Shown one piece after another: positions 22,255 to 32,984 of a stretch of 64,000 nt of DNA. The stretch is from Delphinus delphis (Eukaryota; Chordata; Mammalia; Artiodactyla; Delphinidae), in assembly GCF_949987515.2 (NCBI RefSeq), contig NC_082683.1:128550582-128614581 (forward strand). The letters run 5' to 3'. The first letter of the stretch is position 1. Every line of letters begins with the position of its first letter. The notes beneath the pieces are model-generated. The model did no database searches. It was not told where the DNA came from and saw nothing but the letters and a program-made list of their open reading frames with translations. The position numbers and the translations under genes are program-made.

Positions 22255-22960
22255 ATTCGTTTATTTGTTTATTCATTACGTCTTAGCTATCTATTAAGCA
22301 TCTCCTATTATACTTGGTATTGAGGATAAAGACAGAGGTTTTAGCACGTGGTATGTGTTTGCAGATGGCTCAGAATCTAGGAGAGAAGACAATAAAAGAG
22401 AAACAAATAATTGCATAGAAAGTAACAGTATATAAATTAGGTACAGTGGTGGGACAGACATGGGGGTGATTTTCTTTACTTGAAGAAGGTGGGAAGGTGC
22501 ATAGAGGGGAGGGTACTTGAGTTTAGAGAATGTAAACAGGTCAGTGTAGATGGAGTATTGATGTGAGAGAGGAGAGAGGTGAGGAAGAAACTAGGAAGGC
22601 AGACAGGTGCCGAGTCTTGGAGGATGTTAAATATTATACTAAAGAGTTTAGACTGTATCGTGCATGTGCAGTAAGGAGATGTTGACTTTTTTAAGCGTTA
22701 AAGTTTACATGTTAGACAATTTTCTTTGGCAGGGAGACTATTTAGGAAGTCCAAGAGAAAGAGAGAAGGTGAGGAGCTAAACTTAAAATGTTTAGGAGGA
22801 TGAATCATTAGGTCTTAATGACCAATTGGAAGGAAGAAGGGAACGGAGTCAAGGATGACTTGCCTGTTTCTAATTTGGATGTCTAGATGGATGAGGGAAG
22901 AAAACAGTAGTGAAAGGAATAAATAATTTCCAGTAGCAAGTGTTTTGACTGTATCCTTTT
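22255..22960 (-). mobile_element. L2 LINE 3' region
   Basis: This is the reverse complement of the L2 end. ATTCGTTTATTTGTTTATTC and TAAGCATCTCCTATTATACT come first, followed by TCAGAATCTAGGAGAGAAGAC. GAGTTTAGACTGTATC and GGAGATGTTGACTT come later and correspond to the L2 blocks preceding the 3' end. Heavily decayed. Confidence 0.6.
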
Positions 22961-23664
22961 TGAGATTAACATTAGAAGTTAATTTTTGCCTGCAAAATCA
23001 TCTTTTGTGACCTTTTCTCTAAACTGGATGAATGAATGATATCATCTAAAATCTGTTGTGTGTGTTATGTTATCATGATTTTTAAAAACGAAACAAAACT
23101 ATTTGCAAGATGATAAATCCATCCCCATGACACCCCAGCATTTAGTGAAGATATCTGAAAACTCCTTCTAGAGCTCACATCCTGACAAATATGCTTTGGA
23201 AAATTCTATTCAAATTCTTTTCTATCAATGTTAGCTGAATATTGACGTTAACTCATTAGTCCAGTAAAGACACCATAGCCAGGTTTATGCAAACATGGTA
23301 AAATAAAACATACCAAAAGGAGTCAGTCTTTCTGAATTATCAATTAGACAGTTCTGTGATCTCAGGGCGATTGTTTCCAATAGAGAAAATCAGACCATCC
23401 AAAAGATCTTAGCTGTGTCTACCATGATCGTATAGATTGGGCCATATAATTGGTCCTGTGACTACTGATCTTGAGTCACATAACTTGAATCTGAGAGATA
23501 AGCATATGTTATCTTTCTATCCGTTTATGCCATTACCCTTTATTAAGGAGATAGGAGGTAATATATAAATGATTAACTCCCTAGGAATTGGTTAGAAGTA
23601 TGAATAAAAATGAGAAAATGAAGCAGTTATGAAGTTCTTTGACATTTAGAGATGGTGAAACTAG
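22961..23664. other. unassigned sequence
   Basis: AT-rich, with no gene or repeat recognised. Confidence 0.4.
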
Positions 23665-23915
23665 GATCATAATGTTAATAGTGCTTATTCTATTCCAGGC
23701 AATATTCAACACTATGCCTCTATGATCTTATTTAATCCTCACTATGATCCCATGGGTTAAGCATTGTAACATCAGCTTTACACACGAAGCTGCTGGCTTT
23801 AGAGAGGTTAAGTCACTCATTCAAAGAAGCAGAGTCAGTAAACAGCAGAACTGGGATTTAGCTAAAGGGCCAGTGGAAACCCCAAGAGTTTAAGAAGCAT
23901 GGACTTGAACCTAGG
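23665..23915 (-). mobile_element. MIR SINE relic
   Basis: The order of plus-strand blocks is that of a reversed MIR. TCTATTCCAGGCAATATTC is followed by ATCTTATTTAATCCTCACTA, AGAGAGGTTAAGTCACTCAT and CAGCAGAACTGGGATTTAG. Confidence 0.8.
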
Positions 23916-25547
23916 TCTCTGTTCCACATTTTCAGTGATGAGTTGTATCTGAGGCTAATCTTAGGGCAATGAAGTTAGGCTCCAGTAAGCACAGCAGAGA
24001 CAAAGAATGGAGAAGATGTTTGTTATTATCACCCTTTATGAGGTACACACACACAAATAACATGATGGAGTTTCTTCTAGGAAATCTGACAACCCTAAAT
24101 TCTGGCCACCTGTCAGGCCTCAGCATGGCAGATGCCGGTCCTAATACACAGAAAGACAGGATGCTTAAGTGTGGTGGTCATCGAAGACTTTGTTTACATA
24201 ATCTCTTAAAGACTTCTGTAAAATGATCTAAAGCTGTGTAGTTACCGCTCATGTTAAGTTACCGGATAAAATTTTTCATTTAAGTTTAAATAATTGCAAA
24301 ATATGAAATTTCCATGTGTTTTAAATATTACTGCCAATTAAACTGTTAAATCATTCTTTTAAATATATCCAGCGGTATCTAAATATCATAATGGTTTGAT
24401 ACTGTCACCCACATTGGAATAGATGAACATGTTCTATAATATTTGAAAGTTTTGTCATTATCTTTGAATTAGTATTTCCATTCCCGCGGAGTTTTATCCT
24501 AATGTAATCTATTTTAGCGTTGAAGGTCTTTCATTGATTACCCTATCATTTTCTTTGTAGAAAATATATGAATATAAACTGAAATTTCCTGGGTTGCATT
24601 ACCATACAATTTATTAGTACAGAATGGTTGAAACATGAATACGTACCATGTGGAATGTAATGTAATTGGCTAAAATTTAGAACATTTTTACTTTAAAAAA
24701 AAGTAAATAGGAGTTTTTTATTCCAATTGTTTCAGACATTCCATTCATGGATGAGTTTCTCATTACTAGAATGAGACAAGTTCACCAATTTTACTCTTAT
24801 TTTTCGTTTGTAAACGTATAAGCACTGAGAAATCTTGTTCACATGATTATGTAGAAATGTCACTCAATAATCCTCCTTTTGTGTTAAATGCCAACACTTA
24901 CATCAGGACATTGAATAATAAAAAATTTATTTAGTGGTCTATCAACTGACAGATCAATTAAGCCCACCTCCAGTTTTTTTAAAATCAAAGAGCTGAAAAC
25001 CATCCAACTTGCAACAAATCTCCTGTAAGTAGAGTCATTTGCTTTCTCAATACCAACATCAATATTTTTAAATGTCCCCTTGTTTGTCACCCAGTGATTT
25101 TTTATACACTGGATCAATGAACCAAAGCAACTTTAGGATAGATAAGAGATGGTTCTTTCTTTTGTAAAGTGGACAAAAAGTTATTGTGAAGAGCCAGATG
25201 GGAAAGAAAAACCTAGGCTTGATCATAGGCATTTAATGGACTCTGAGGATAACCTTGAAACCATCTACATCTGCATATCCCTCAGAAAGTCTTCAGATAC
25301 AATCAGGATATATACAACACTTTGAACACTACTTCTTTAGTGCCTGTGCTTGTATACATGGAAATCATAGTGTTTGGGGTCATCTGGGGTGTCTTTATTC
25401 CTAAGTGATAGCTAAGTGCCTAATTAATGTGGTTTGAAGGGCACCAGAATGTTTTTCTGGATTCTAAATTTCTCTCAAAGCAGTGGTTACCATTACTCAT
25501 CTGAGTAAAGACCCCTCAAGTATGTAATTGGTACTGACTGGGAAGAG
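23916..25547. other. repeat-poor AT-rich segment
   Basis: No transposon recognised over 1.6 kb. Small open frames near 23932-24226 overlap on both strands and have no support. Confidence 0.45.
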
Positions 25548-25790
25548 TAATATCTACTGTTTACTGAGTATGTATCATGTGCCAGATACTTGAAAATTTT
25601 TACATAAATTTAATACTACTAGCAACCCTATGAAGTAGATGCTATTAGTCCTACTTTACAGATGAGAAAAATTAAGGCACAGAAAGATTAAATAACTTGC
25701 CCCTGGTTTCACCAGTAGTTGGTAGAGCTGGTCTTCAAACCCAGGCAGTTTACCTCCAAAAGCTACTAAGTTTAACCATTAGGCTAACAA
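25548..25790 (-). mobile_element. MIR SINE relic
   Basis: Reversed MIR: ACTGTTTACTGAGTATGTATC, CAACCCTATGAAGTAGATGC, TTTACAGATGAGAAAAATTA, ATAACTTGCCCCTGG and CTTCAAACCCAGGCAG appear in the expected order. It is better preserved than the MIR at 23.7 kb. Confidence 0.88.
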
Positions 25791-26303
25791 GCTCTCAATA
25801 TTATTCCTATCTTTACACACTAGATTTCTTGGATTAATTTTCCAGACATATTTTGGGACCTTGAGAATAAGGGGCAGAGAACAGATATGGGTTTGGGGGT
25901 TTTGTTTGTTTGCTGTGGGGGAACTATAGGTAATGCTATAGAATGCAAGTAGGAGTGGGGTCTTATAGCAAGGGCCGTGGACAACTGAAAGCATGAATGA
26001 AGATGTTGGGTCTTGGAAATGGAAGACAGGGGTTCAGAAACAAGGAAAGCGGGCTTCAAAGAGAAAAAAGAGATAATGACTTTATCATAATGGTTCTCTG
26101 CCCAGACCCACCAGGAATTTGGTGGGCCAAGCAGAGAAGAATTCCATTTGGTCAGTGATAGATGTTGAGTATCTTGTGCATCTAGGTGTATATGGAAAAC
26201 CTATAGGAAGGCCTATAATGCCAGTTACTTCATTCACTGGACACATGCTTATTGATTGAAGTCTCTGTGCATGGATAGTAGCATACTAAAGATGTGCAAA
26301 AAT
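25791..26303. other. unassigned sequence
   Basis: No gene or repeat recognised. Confidence 0.4.
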
Positions 26304-26316
26304 GATCAGGATTATA

Positions 26317-26533
26317 GGGCTTCCCTGGTGGCGCAGTGGTTGAGAGTCCGCCTGCCGATGCAGGGGACACGGGTTTGTGCCCTGGTCTGGGAGGATCCCA
26401 CATGCCATGGAGCGGCTGGGCCCGTGAGCCATGGCCACTGAGCCTGCGCGTCCGGAGCCTGTTGCTCCACAACGGGAGAGGCCCCAACAGTGAGAGGCCC
26501 GCGTACCACCAAAAAAAAAAAAAAAAAAAAAAA
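26317..26533 (+). mobile_element. CHR SINE (tRNA-Glu derived)
   Basis: A full copy on the plus strand, from GGGCTTCCCTGGTGGCGCAG to an A run of about 24. The tRNA-like B box is GGTTTGTGCC. A perfect 13-bp target duplication, GATCAGGATTATA, lies at 26304-26316 and 26534-26546. Clean ends and a long A tail suggest a relatively recent insertion. Confidence 0.97.
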
Positions 26534-26546
26534 GATCAGGATTATA

Positions 26547-27437
26547 AATGCCTTAGATCATAAAGTGTGACTGTCACAGTAAGTTCCCAAGTCAGGAATG
26601 TTTCAGTCTTAGTTTCACACTATTTTCCATTCTACTTGCCAGTAGCAAGTTTAAAACAAGGCAGGAAGAACCTAGGTAGATTAGATCAACTAGTACTTTG
26701 GGATGAATATTGAAAAACACAAACCTTAATGTATGCCTTGGAGGTCAGAAAGTCAGTACTTATGAGAACCAGAAAGGAATTCCCAAGGTCTTGGCAGAAA
26801 GTACGTTTGGCCATCTGGAACCACAGTTGCGCTGTTTGCAGCATTGCATTAAACCCTGTATTTAAGTGTGGCTATTGTTTAGATGGAAAAGAAGATAAGC
26901 AGAAGAATTAGCACCCAAACCATGGAGACGTGTGAGTTGGCATTTGAGATTGTACCTAGAAAGAAACAAGAAGTTTGAGACACTGCTCTCAGGTTCCCTG
27001 CTCTTTGTTCCTGGAAACCTTCTGAGGGCCAGAATATTATAAGAAGTTTGCTGATAAATAGCCATCAAACAAAGTCAAAGAATTGAGGATTAAATGTTAA
27101 ACCCACCTGGAAAGTGCATCAAGTAAGAAGGAATTCTTGCCTTTGTTGGTAACTATACTGAAATCATTAAAAGTCTAGAAAACCCTAAGTTAACCTAATT
27201 CTCCCCTTGCCATTGTATATACCCTTCTGTAAAATTTGACAGAGGATTTAGGACATCACTAAAGCGAGAGAATCCTAACCCACATGTTGTAAATATGAGT
27301 CAACTGTGACAAAGCTGTCAAAACACTAATTTAGTGTGGGCACGGGACCAAAGTAAGGGGAATGTCAGCGTTGTATACCATGAAACAGTCAAGCACTTTT
27401 TTACTGTTAGGTTTACCTCTGGAGTTTACATTTTAAG
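26547..27437. other. unassigned sequence
   Basis: No gene or transposon recognised. Confidence 0.4.
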
Positions 27438-27775
27438 AGGGCTATTGATCAATTGGAGCATGTACAGAGGAAAATAACCAGAGTGATCAGGGACTTGGAA
27501 CCAATTCATAAAAGAAACAACTAAAGACAAATTAGAAAACTTGGCCTCAAAAGAGAACAAGGAAGAACTGATTGATTCCATGTTTGAAGGAGTGTCATGT
27601 AGGAAAGGGAACAGATTCATTTATGTTGGTCTAGAGGGCAGGTGGATAGGGAAGTTTTAGAGAGGCAGATTTAAGGACATGATTGGAAAGAATTATCTAA
27701 TAATTCAAACTTTTCAATCATAGATCGGGTTGTCTTGTGAACTAATGGGCTGGAAATGATCAAGGAAAATCTGTC
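27438..27775 (+). mobile_element. CR1/L3-like LINE relic
   Basis: The order of blocks resembles the conserved 3' part of CR1/L3-type LINEs. ATGTACAGAGGAAAATAACC and GTGATCAGGGACTTGGAACC come first. TTTGAAGGAGTGTCATGTAG and GGTCTAGAGGGCAGG follow, then GAGGCAGATTTAAGGAC and CTAATGGGCTGG. Heavily diverged and non-coding; the exact subfamily is not determinable by eye. Confidence 0.6.
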
Positions 27776-28404
27776 ATGATATTACAGGGGGCGGGGCTTC
27801 TGCATTGGGTACAGGTTTGGGCTGGGTGACTTACATAGTGCTAGCTCTTGAATCCTGGAACCTCTTCCCTCAAACCACTTAACTCTTGACACAGATTTTT
27901 TTAATGAAAATTGCACTTGGAAACTCACTTTCTTTGTCTCTTTTACTTTAGAGATAAGCCTACCACATGAGAAAAGTAAATCCACTTGCTTATCGGGTTA
28001 CATTTACTTATTAGAGAATATGAATATGGTTTGGAAAATAACCTTCTATGGGGGGTGGGGGAGGTGTGGTCTGAATTTGAATTGTCTCTCATACTGCATT
28101 CCAGGTCCCAAACACTTCACTGTGAGCAAAAGGAAGTAGTTGATATTTTTCCTCAGAAAGGAAAGACTTTTTCTGTTTGATGGTTGGAAAGCATTCCTGC
28201 CCTGGGAAAGGTTAATAAACTTTAATACCCCTTTGCACACCAATATTCTATACTGAAAATATGTTTAGACTTCCCCTAACTAATTCAGACTTTATAACAT
28301 GATACTAGCTAATGATTCAGGTTTACTTCACTAGAGTCTTATAAATGACTAGTTTTTTTAAAAAGAACTTTATATACTGTTATTCTTCAAAATATTCTGT
28401 ATGG
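27776..28404. other. unassigned sequence
   Basis: No gene or transposon recognised. Confidence 0.4.
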
Positions 28405-29110
28405 CATATGCGTTCATTCACTTATATATTCAGAAAATATTTATTATCCTATTACATCTGGGAATACAGGAATGAACAAGACAGAAAATTCCCCTGTTTT
28501 CAGGGAACCTAGATTCTAAGTGAGGGGAGACAGAAAAAACAAACTAAAAACAAAAGTCCTTAACAAACAACATGCAGAAAAGTGAATGGATTGAGGATAG
28601 ACTGATAAATGTGCTTAGCTAGTTTTAAGTGCTACATAAAAGAGTGTAATAGTGGCTGTGTAAAGATTGCTAACTGAGAGTATTTGCTCATGTTTCCCGG
28701 AAAAGCTAATGTTTGATTTGAGACCTAAATAAACAAAAGCCATGTGAAAATATGGAGAGGACCTTTCTAGGCAAGAGAACAGCAAGTGCAAAGGCCCTGT
28801 GGTGAGGAGACTGACTTGTTTAGGAGCAGAAAGACCATGGTGACCAGAGGATAGTGCCCGTGGAAGGGAAAATAGTGACGTAGGAATGAGGAAAGTACAT
28901 GGGGGCCAGATTGTGAAGACTCTTGCAGGCTTTATAGAGAAATTTAGGTTTTATTTCAAGTGCATTTAAAGTTATTAGAGAGTTTTAAGGAAGGAAGTAA
29001 CACAATGGGATTTTCTTCTTGAAAGAATCTTTTGGCTTCTGTGTAGCAAGTGGATTGGAAGGAGGCAAGTAAGAACCAGGAGAAGGGGAACTATCATAAT
29101 ACTGTCCTCA
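28405..29110 (-). mobile_element. L2 LINE 3' region, well preserved
   Basis: A long reversed L2 end. TCATTCACTTATATATTCAG and GGAATACAGGAATGAACAAG come first. Then follow AGCAAGTGCAAAGGCCCTG and CAGATTGTGAAGACTCTTG. TTAAGGAAGGAAGTAACAC and GGCTTCTGTGTAGCAAGTGG lie near the right end. This is the most complete L2 3' region in the window. Confidence 0.75.
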
Positions 29111-29578
29111 TAGAATAAATAAATATTTATTGATGAATTAAGTGTCTGGGGCTGAAGCCAAGTTCCTTGTTCTTTCCATGAACTGTGCTCTTTTTATTTG
29201 GCTCCCAGGTAATGAAATTACAAGCACTATGTACACTCATATTTTAGAAGACTTAAGGGAGAGAGTTGCTGCCTTGTGAGAGGACTAACGTTCAAAATAG
29301 GGACATGGTATCCCCAACAGGTAGCTGTTCAACTGAAAGAAAATCAGGGACACAGGTGACAGAAGAGGTTGGTGGGAAACAAAGCAGAAAGAGACTCAAG
29401 GGTTATGGTCCCTTAAGCCCCTGCTCCTAATGCTGCCTATGTTGCTCTAGTTATTTAGCCTATTCTGTCATAACATCACTAACAGGTCCTCTGCACCTCT
29501 TCTAAAGGCTCTGTGCTGACTGGTTGGCTTTCAGTTTCACAGCAGAAGGCATAATCTACTGTCTCATGGATGCAAGAG
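29111..29578. other. unassigned sequence
   Basis: No gene or transposon recognised. Confidence 0.4.
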
Positions 29579-29758
29579 CAGTGGTTCTCAAGCTTTAGCA
29601 TGCATCAGCATCACCCGCAGGCTTGTTAAAACACAGACTGCTGGACTCCATCCGCAGAGTTTCTGGTTCAGCAGGTGGGGCCCAAGAACTGAAATTTCTG
29701 TATATTTCCAGGTGATACTGATGCCCCAGGTCTGGAAACCATGCTTTGAGAATCTCTG
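29579..29758 (+). mobile_element. MER5A-like hAT-Charlie MITE
   Basis: Starts CAGTGGTTCTCAAGC and ends GCTTTGAGAATCTCTGG, which are roughly inverted ends. Internal blocks CATCAGCATCACCCGCAGG and CCAGGTGATACTGATGCC are typical of MER5A. It is non-coding and was moved in the past by a hAT transposase supplied elsewhere. Confidence 0.85.
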
Positions 29759-30083
29759 GCCTATAGACATAGAGCGATAGGTGAGAAATGAGAGAGAAGA
29801 TGATAGTGATTAAAGCAAACCCCTGTTTATGGCACTAGTGCAATAGATACATATAAGATAAAACCAAGTTAACTTGAACTTCAAAGGTATCTTAAGTGGG
29901 GAAAATGTCAAAAGGAGGAATTACAGCTGCAAGAATGCAATACAGGGAAGAATGATTTTACCCTTTGCTTGAATATGGTGACATGGCTGGGAGCTTGGGG
30001 TTCTAGGGTATTTGCATGGAATCAAATTGCATGTGACTTTGAGTTCCAGATGTTAGAAGCATCTTTCTCTTTCCTCTGGCCCA

Positions 30084-30230
30084 GTAGTTCTCAACCTTGG
30101 CTATTCATTGGAACAGTTTTTGAAAATACTAATGCTTGGGTTCCATGGCCAAAGATTCTGATTTAACGAGTTGAGGATGTAACCTGGGCATCAGAATGTT
30201 TAAGTGCTTTCCAGGTCGCTGTGCTGCCAG
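30084..30230 (+). mobile_element. MER5/MER20-group hAT MITE relic
   Basis: AGTAGTTCTCAACCTTGGCT at the start, with GCTTGGGTTCCATGGCC, GATTCTGATTTAACGAG and CTGGGCATCAGAATGTTTAA inside, follows the plan of a hAT-Charlie MITE. The right inverted end is eroded, so the subfamily is uncertain. Confidence 0.65.
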
Positions 30231-31421
30231 TAGTCTAGCTTCTGCCTCGTTCTGTTTGCAATCACTCTCTTTACCCTGAGGCCAATTCTTCATTTCCCAG
30301 TGTGGAGCATTGTAGGTTGAATGGAAGGGACAATGGTGGACTTCTTAGGGCTATCATTAACATTCGTCACTGTCAGCCTAAGAACAGGAAAAAAGAGCCA
30401 GGAAGAGAAACTCAGGTGTAACTAGACAGCTGGATCAGAAGTGATTCTCAGTTAGTGGCTCTAGAAAGTAAGATAATTTTAGATATTGGAGGAAGGGGTC
30501 GCTTTTTAAAAAAAAAAACTTTGCACAATTAGCTGTTTAAAGAAATCTTTTTTTATAAAAATGATAGCAGCTTAGAATTCTTTGAAAAGTAATTAATTAT
30601 TTTCTGGTCTTGATATAGGTCATTTGAAAAAAATTTCAGTTGCCTTCAGAGGCAATCCTGTTTTCAGATTAGTTCTTACCTTATTGGAATAGAGACAGCA
30701 GGCTTGGCTAAGCATTTGATTCTTATTTTCTGTTACATCACTTTTTCCAGCAAACCACTTGAACATGTATATTTTGTTAGCCTGTCCTTGTCAGATCTCA
30801 GGCAACCTGAGAGATGAAGGGAAGGGGGTGAAGGGGAATCATAAAGACCTGGAAGCCCTCATGGGCTCAGGCTGTGGTTAGGGTGCTTGCTGGAAATACA
30901 CCAGGGAATGGAGAGTAAGTTACAGCCATGCTAAAACACGTTAGCCAGGTAACCGTCGGAAGGATTTCCTGTTTGCCTCTGTGGGACACAAATGAGAATT
31001 CTTCTTCTCCTCTGATTTTACCCATTTGTGTTGCAAATGACTCTGTAGATGGTGGGTCCTTTGACTCTCTCTATCAGAAGGCTCTTGCTCTGTTCATCCA
31101 AATACAGAAGGAAAGATGGGTGTCATGGTCCTTGAGTGAGTCTGTCTTAATGGCTGAGTTTGACATAAATTTTGCCATTAAGTGGAGAGAATCGCCAGGC
31201 CTCCTGAGTGGAGAACCTGGAATGGGGAAGACTGCTTTCTGTCCTTCCCCTGGGTACTGGAGTATCCAGATGGTTAGTAATGGGGGAGAGGAGAGCTCAG
31301 TTAGTTACAAAGGAGACAGAATCAATGCCAAATTCAGAGGTCCAGGAATGGTTACTCTGGACGATCATCATCATCACTGAATGATCAAGGAAAGGATCCC
31401 CACCAAGTCGGCTCAATCTCT
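30231..31421. other. unassigned sequence with a 150-codon open frame
   Basis: An open frame on the plus strand, 30928-31380, reads 150 codons outside any repeat I recognise. It contains GEPGMGKT, which fits the P-loop pattern GxxxxGK[ST], and ends in four histidines. The start context is GCCATGC. No other motif of a P-loop NTPase follows, there are no obvious exon borders, and a frame of this length can arise by chance in 64 kb. I do not call it a gene. Confidence 0.3.
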
Positions 31422-31572
31422 AGAAGTGGAGTTTGCAAACGCGGGTGTGCCTGAGTCTTCTGGGATGCCTCTTACCAAGGCAGATTCCCTCTTTGGATGT
31501 ACAGTCCTGAAATCTACATTTCTAAAAACAAGCTCTCTCCACTAGTGATTCTAATACACTTGAAAAACATTG
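31422..31572 (+). mobile_element. MER5-like hAT MITE relic
   Basis: GAAATCTACATTTCTAAAAAC, CACTAGTGATTCTAATACAC and CTTGAAAAACATTG resemble the right half of MER5-type elements. The left half is poorly preserved. Confidence 0.5.
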
Positions 31573-31924
31573 CCTTGGATAACATTCACTTCTGGACTTA
31601 GTCATTGAATGTGCTGAAAATCATAGTGTCTAGAATATGGAAACATAGAGCTAAAATTTATGCTGGGAATGACTTGGCTATATGAGAGAGGACAAAGGTG
31701 TGGGTGGGAAAGAAAAAAGAAAACAGGAGCACGCCGAGATCAACAGAAGAATAATTTTAAGGTAGCTGGAGAATGTGAGGCTTCTGAGACCCAGAGTACC
31801 AGACTCAAATCACACATATGTCTCTGTCCAATGTGCCTCAGCAATACATCAGACGTATTGCTCTATCATGGAAAAACTAGTTGATTTAGACTGGTCTTGA
31901 CTTTTCAAATACCATACAAATCAG

Positions 31925-31991
31925 TTTTAAAGTATACAACTAAATAAACTAAAGTATACAACTAAATCAGTTTTAAAGTATACAACTAAAT
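31925..31991. repeat. three-copy tandem repeat
   Basis: Three adjacent copies of about 22 bases built on AAAGTATACAACTAAAT; the first and third share CAGTTTTAAAGTATACAAC. Confidence 0.9.
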
Positions 31992-32109
31992 AGTGAGATC
32001 TGACAAGGACAGGCTAAATAGTGTCTAGTATATTCACAAAGTTTTGCAAGTATCAGCACTATAATTCCAAAATATTTTCATCACCCTCTAAATAAATTCC
32101 CATTCTCTT

Positions 32110-32975
32110 TCCTCTCCAAACCCAGGAAACCATTAATCTACTTTCTGTCTCTATGCATTTTCCTAGTGTGGAAACGCCATATAAATAGAATTGTACAATC
32201 TGTAGCCTTTTGTAACTGTCTTCTTTGGCTTAGCTTTATGTTTTCAAGGATCATCCGTATTGTAGAATGTATCAGTACTTCATTCCTTTTCATGGCTAAG
32301 TAATAGTCCACTGAAGGATATACCACATTTTATTTATCTATTCCTCAGTTGATGTATATTTGGATCGTTTCCATTTTTGACTGTTATGTGTAAGGCTGCT
32401 ATGAATATTTGTGCACACATTTTTTTGTGGATATATGTTTTCATTTCTCTTGGGCATAAGCTACAAGTGGAATTGCAAGGTCATATTGTTACTCTGAGTT
32501 TAAACTTTAGAGGAACTCACAAATTGTTTTCCAAAGTGGCTGCACCCTTTTACATTCCACCAGCAATTTGTGAGAGTTCCAATTTCTTCACATCCATGCC
32601 AAAACTTGTTGTTATATGTCTTTTTTTTTTTTTTTTTTGCGGTACGCAGGCCTCTCACTGCTGTGGCCTCTCCCATCGCAGAGCACAGGCTCCGGACGCA
32701 CAGGCCCAGCGGCCATGGCTCATGGGCCCAGCCGCTCCGCGGCATGTGGGATCCTCCCAGACCAGGCACAAACCCGTGTCCCCTGCATTGGCAGGCAGAC
32801 TCTCAACCACTGTGCCACTAGGGAAGCCCCTATATGTCTTTTTGATTATAGCCATCGTAGTAGATGTGAGGTGGCAGCAAAGTGTGGCTTTGATTTATAT
32901 TTCATTAACGACAGATAATGTTGAACTTGTTGGTCATTTGCATATCTTTAGAGAAACGTCTATTTAAATCCTTTG
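32110..32975 (-). pseudogene. old L1, ORF2 C-terminal relic, split by a SINE
   Basis: On the minus strand this is the end of L1 ORF2 from an older subfamily. A frame at 32138-32326 reads MVYPSVDYYLAMKRNEVLI, equivalent to the IYTMEYYSAIKRNE box of the younger L1s. Plus-strand landmarks are TTTCATGGCTAAGTAATAG, AAGGCTGCTATGAATATTTG and CCAAAGTGGCTGCACCC. The SINE at 32626-32830 cuts it, and sequence resumes at 32831. It stops near 32975 at the tail of the next L1 and does not clearly resume beyond that element. Confidence 0.85.
32626..32830 (-). mobile_element. CHR SINE in old L1
   Basis: Minus-strand copy with the GGGCTTCCCTAGTGGCACAG head at the right and a plus-strand T run at the left. 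The target duplication is TATATGTCTTTTT at 32613-32625 and 32831-32843. It interrupts the older L1 relic, so it inserted after that L1. Confidence 0.96.
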
Positions 32976-32984
32976 TTTGTTTGT

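Noticed and set aside
26317..26390. tRNA-like sequence with A and B boxes
   Set aside because: It is the head of a SINE. The cloverleaf is not maintained and the sequence continues into the SINE body.
32377..32967. 196-codon plus-strand open frame
   Set aside because: It spans an old L1 relic and a SINE in antisense orientation. The RASHCCG- and PRSAACGILPD-type text recurs wherever a CHR SINE is translated.
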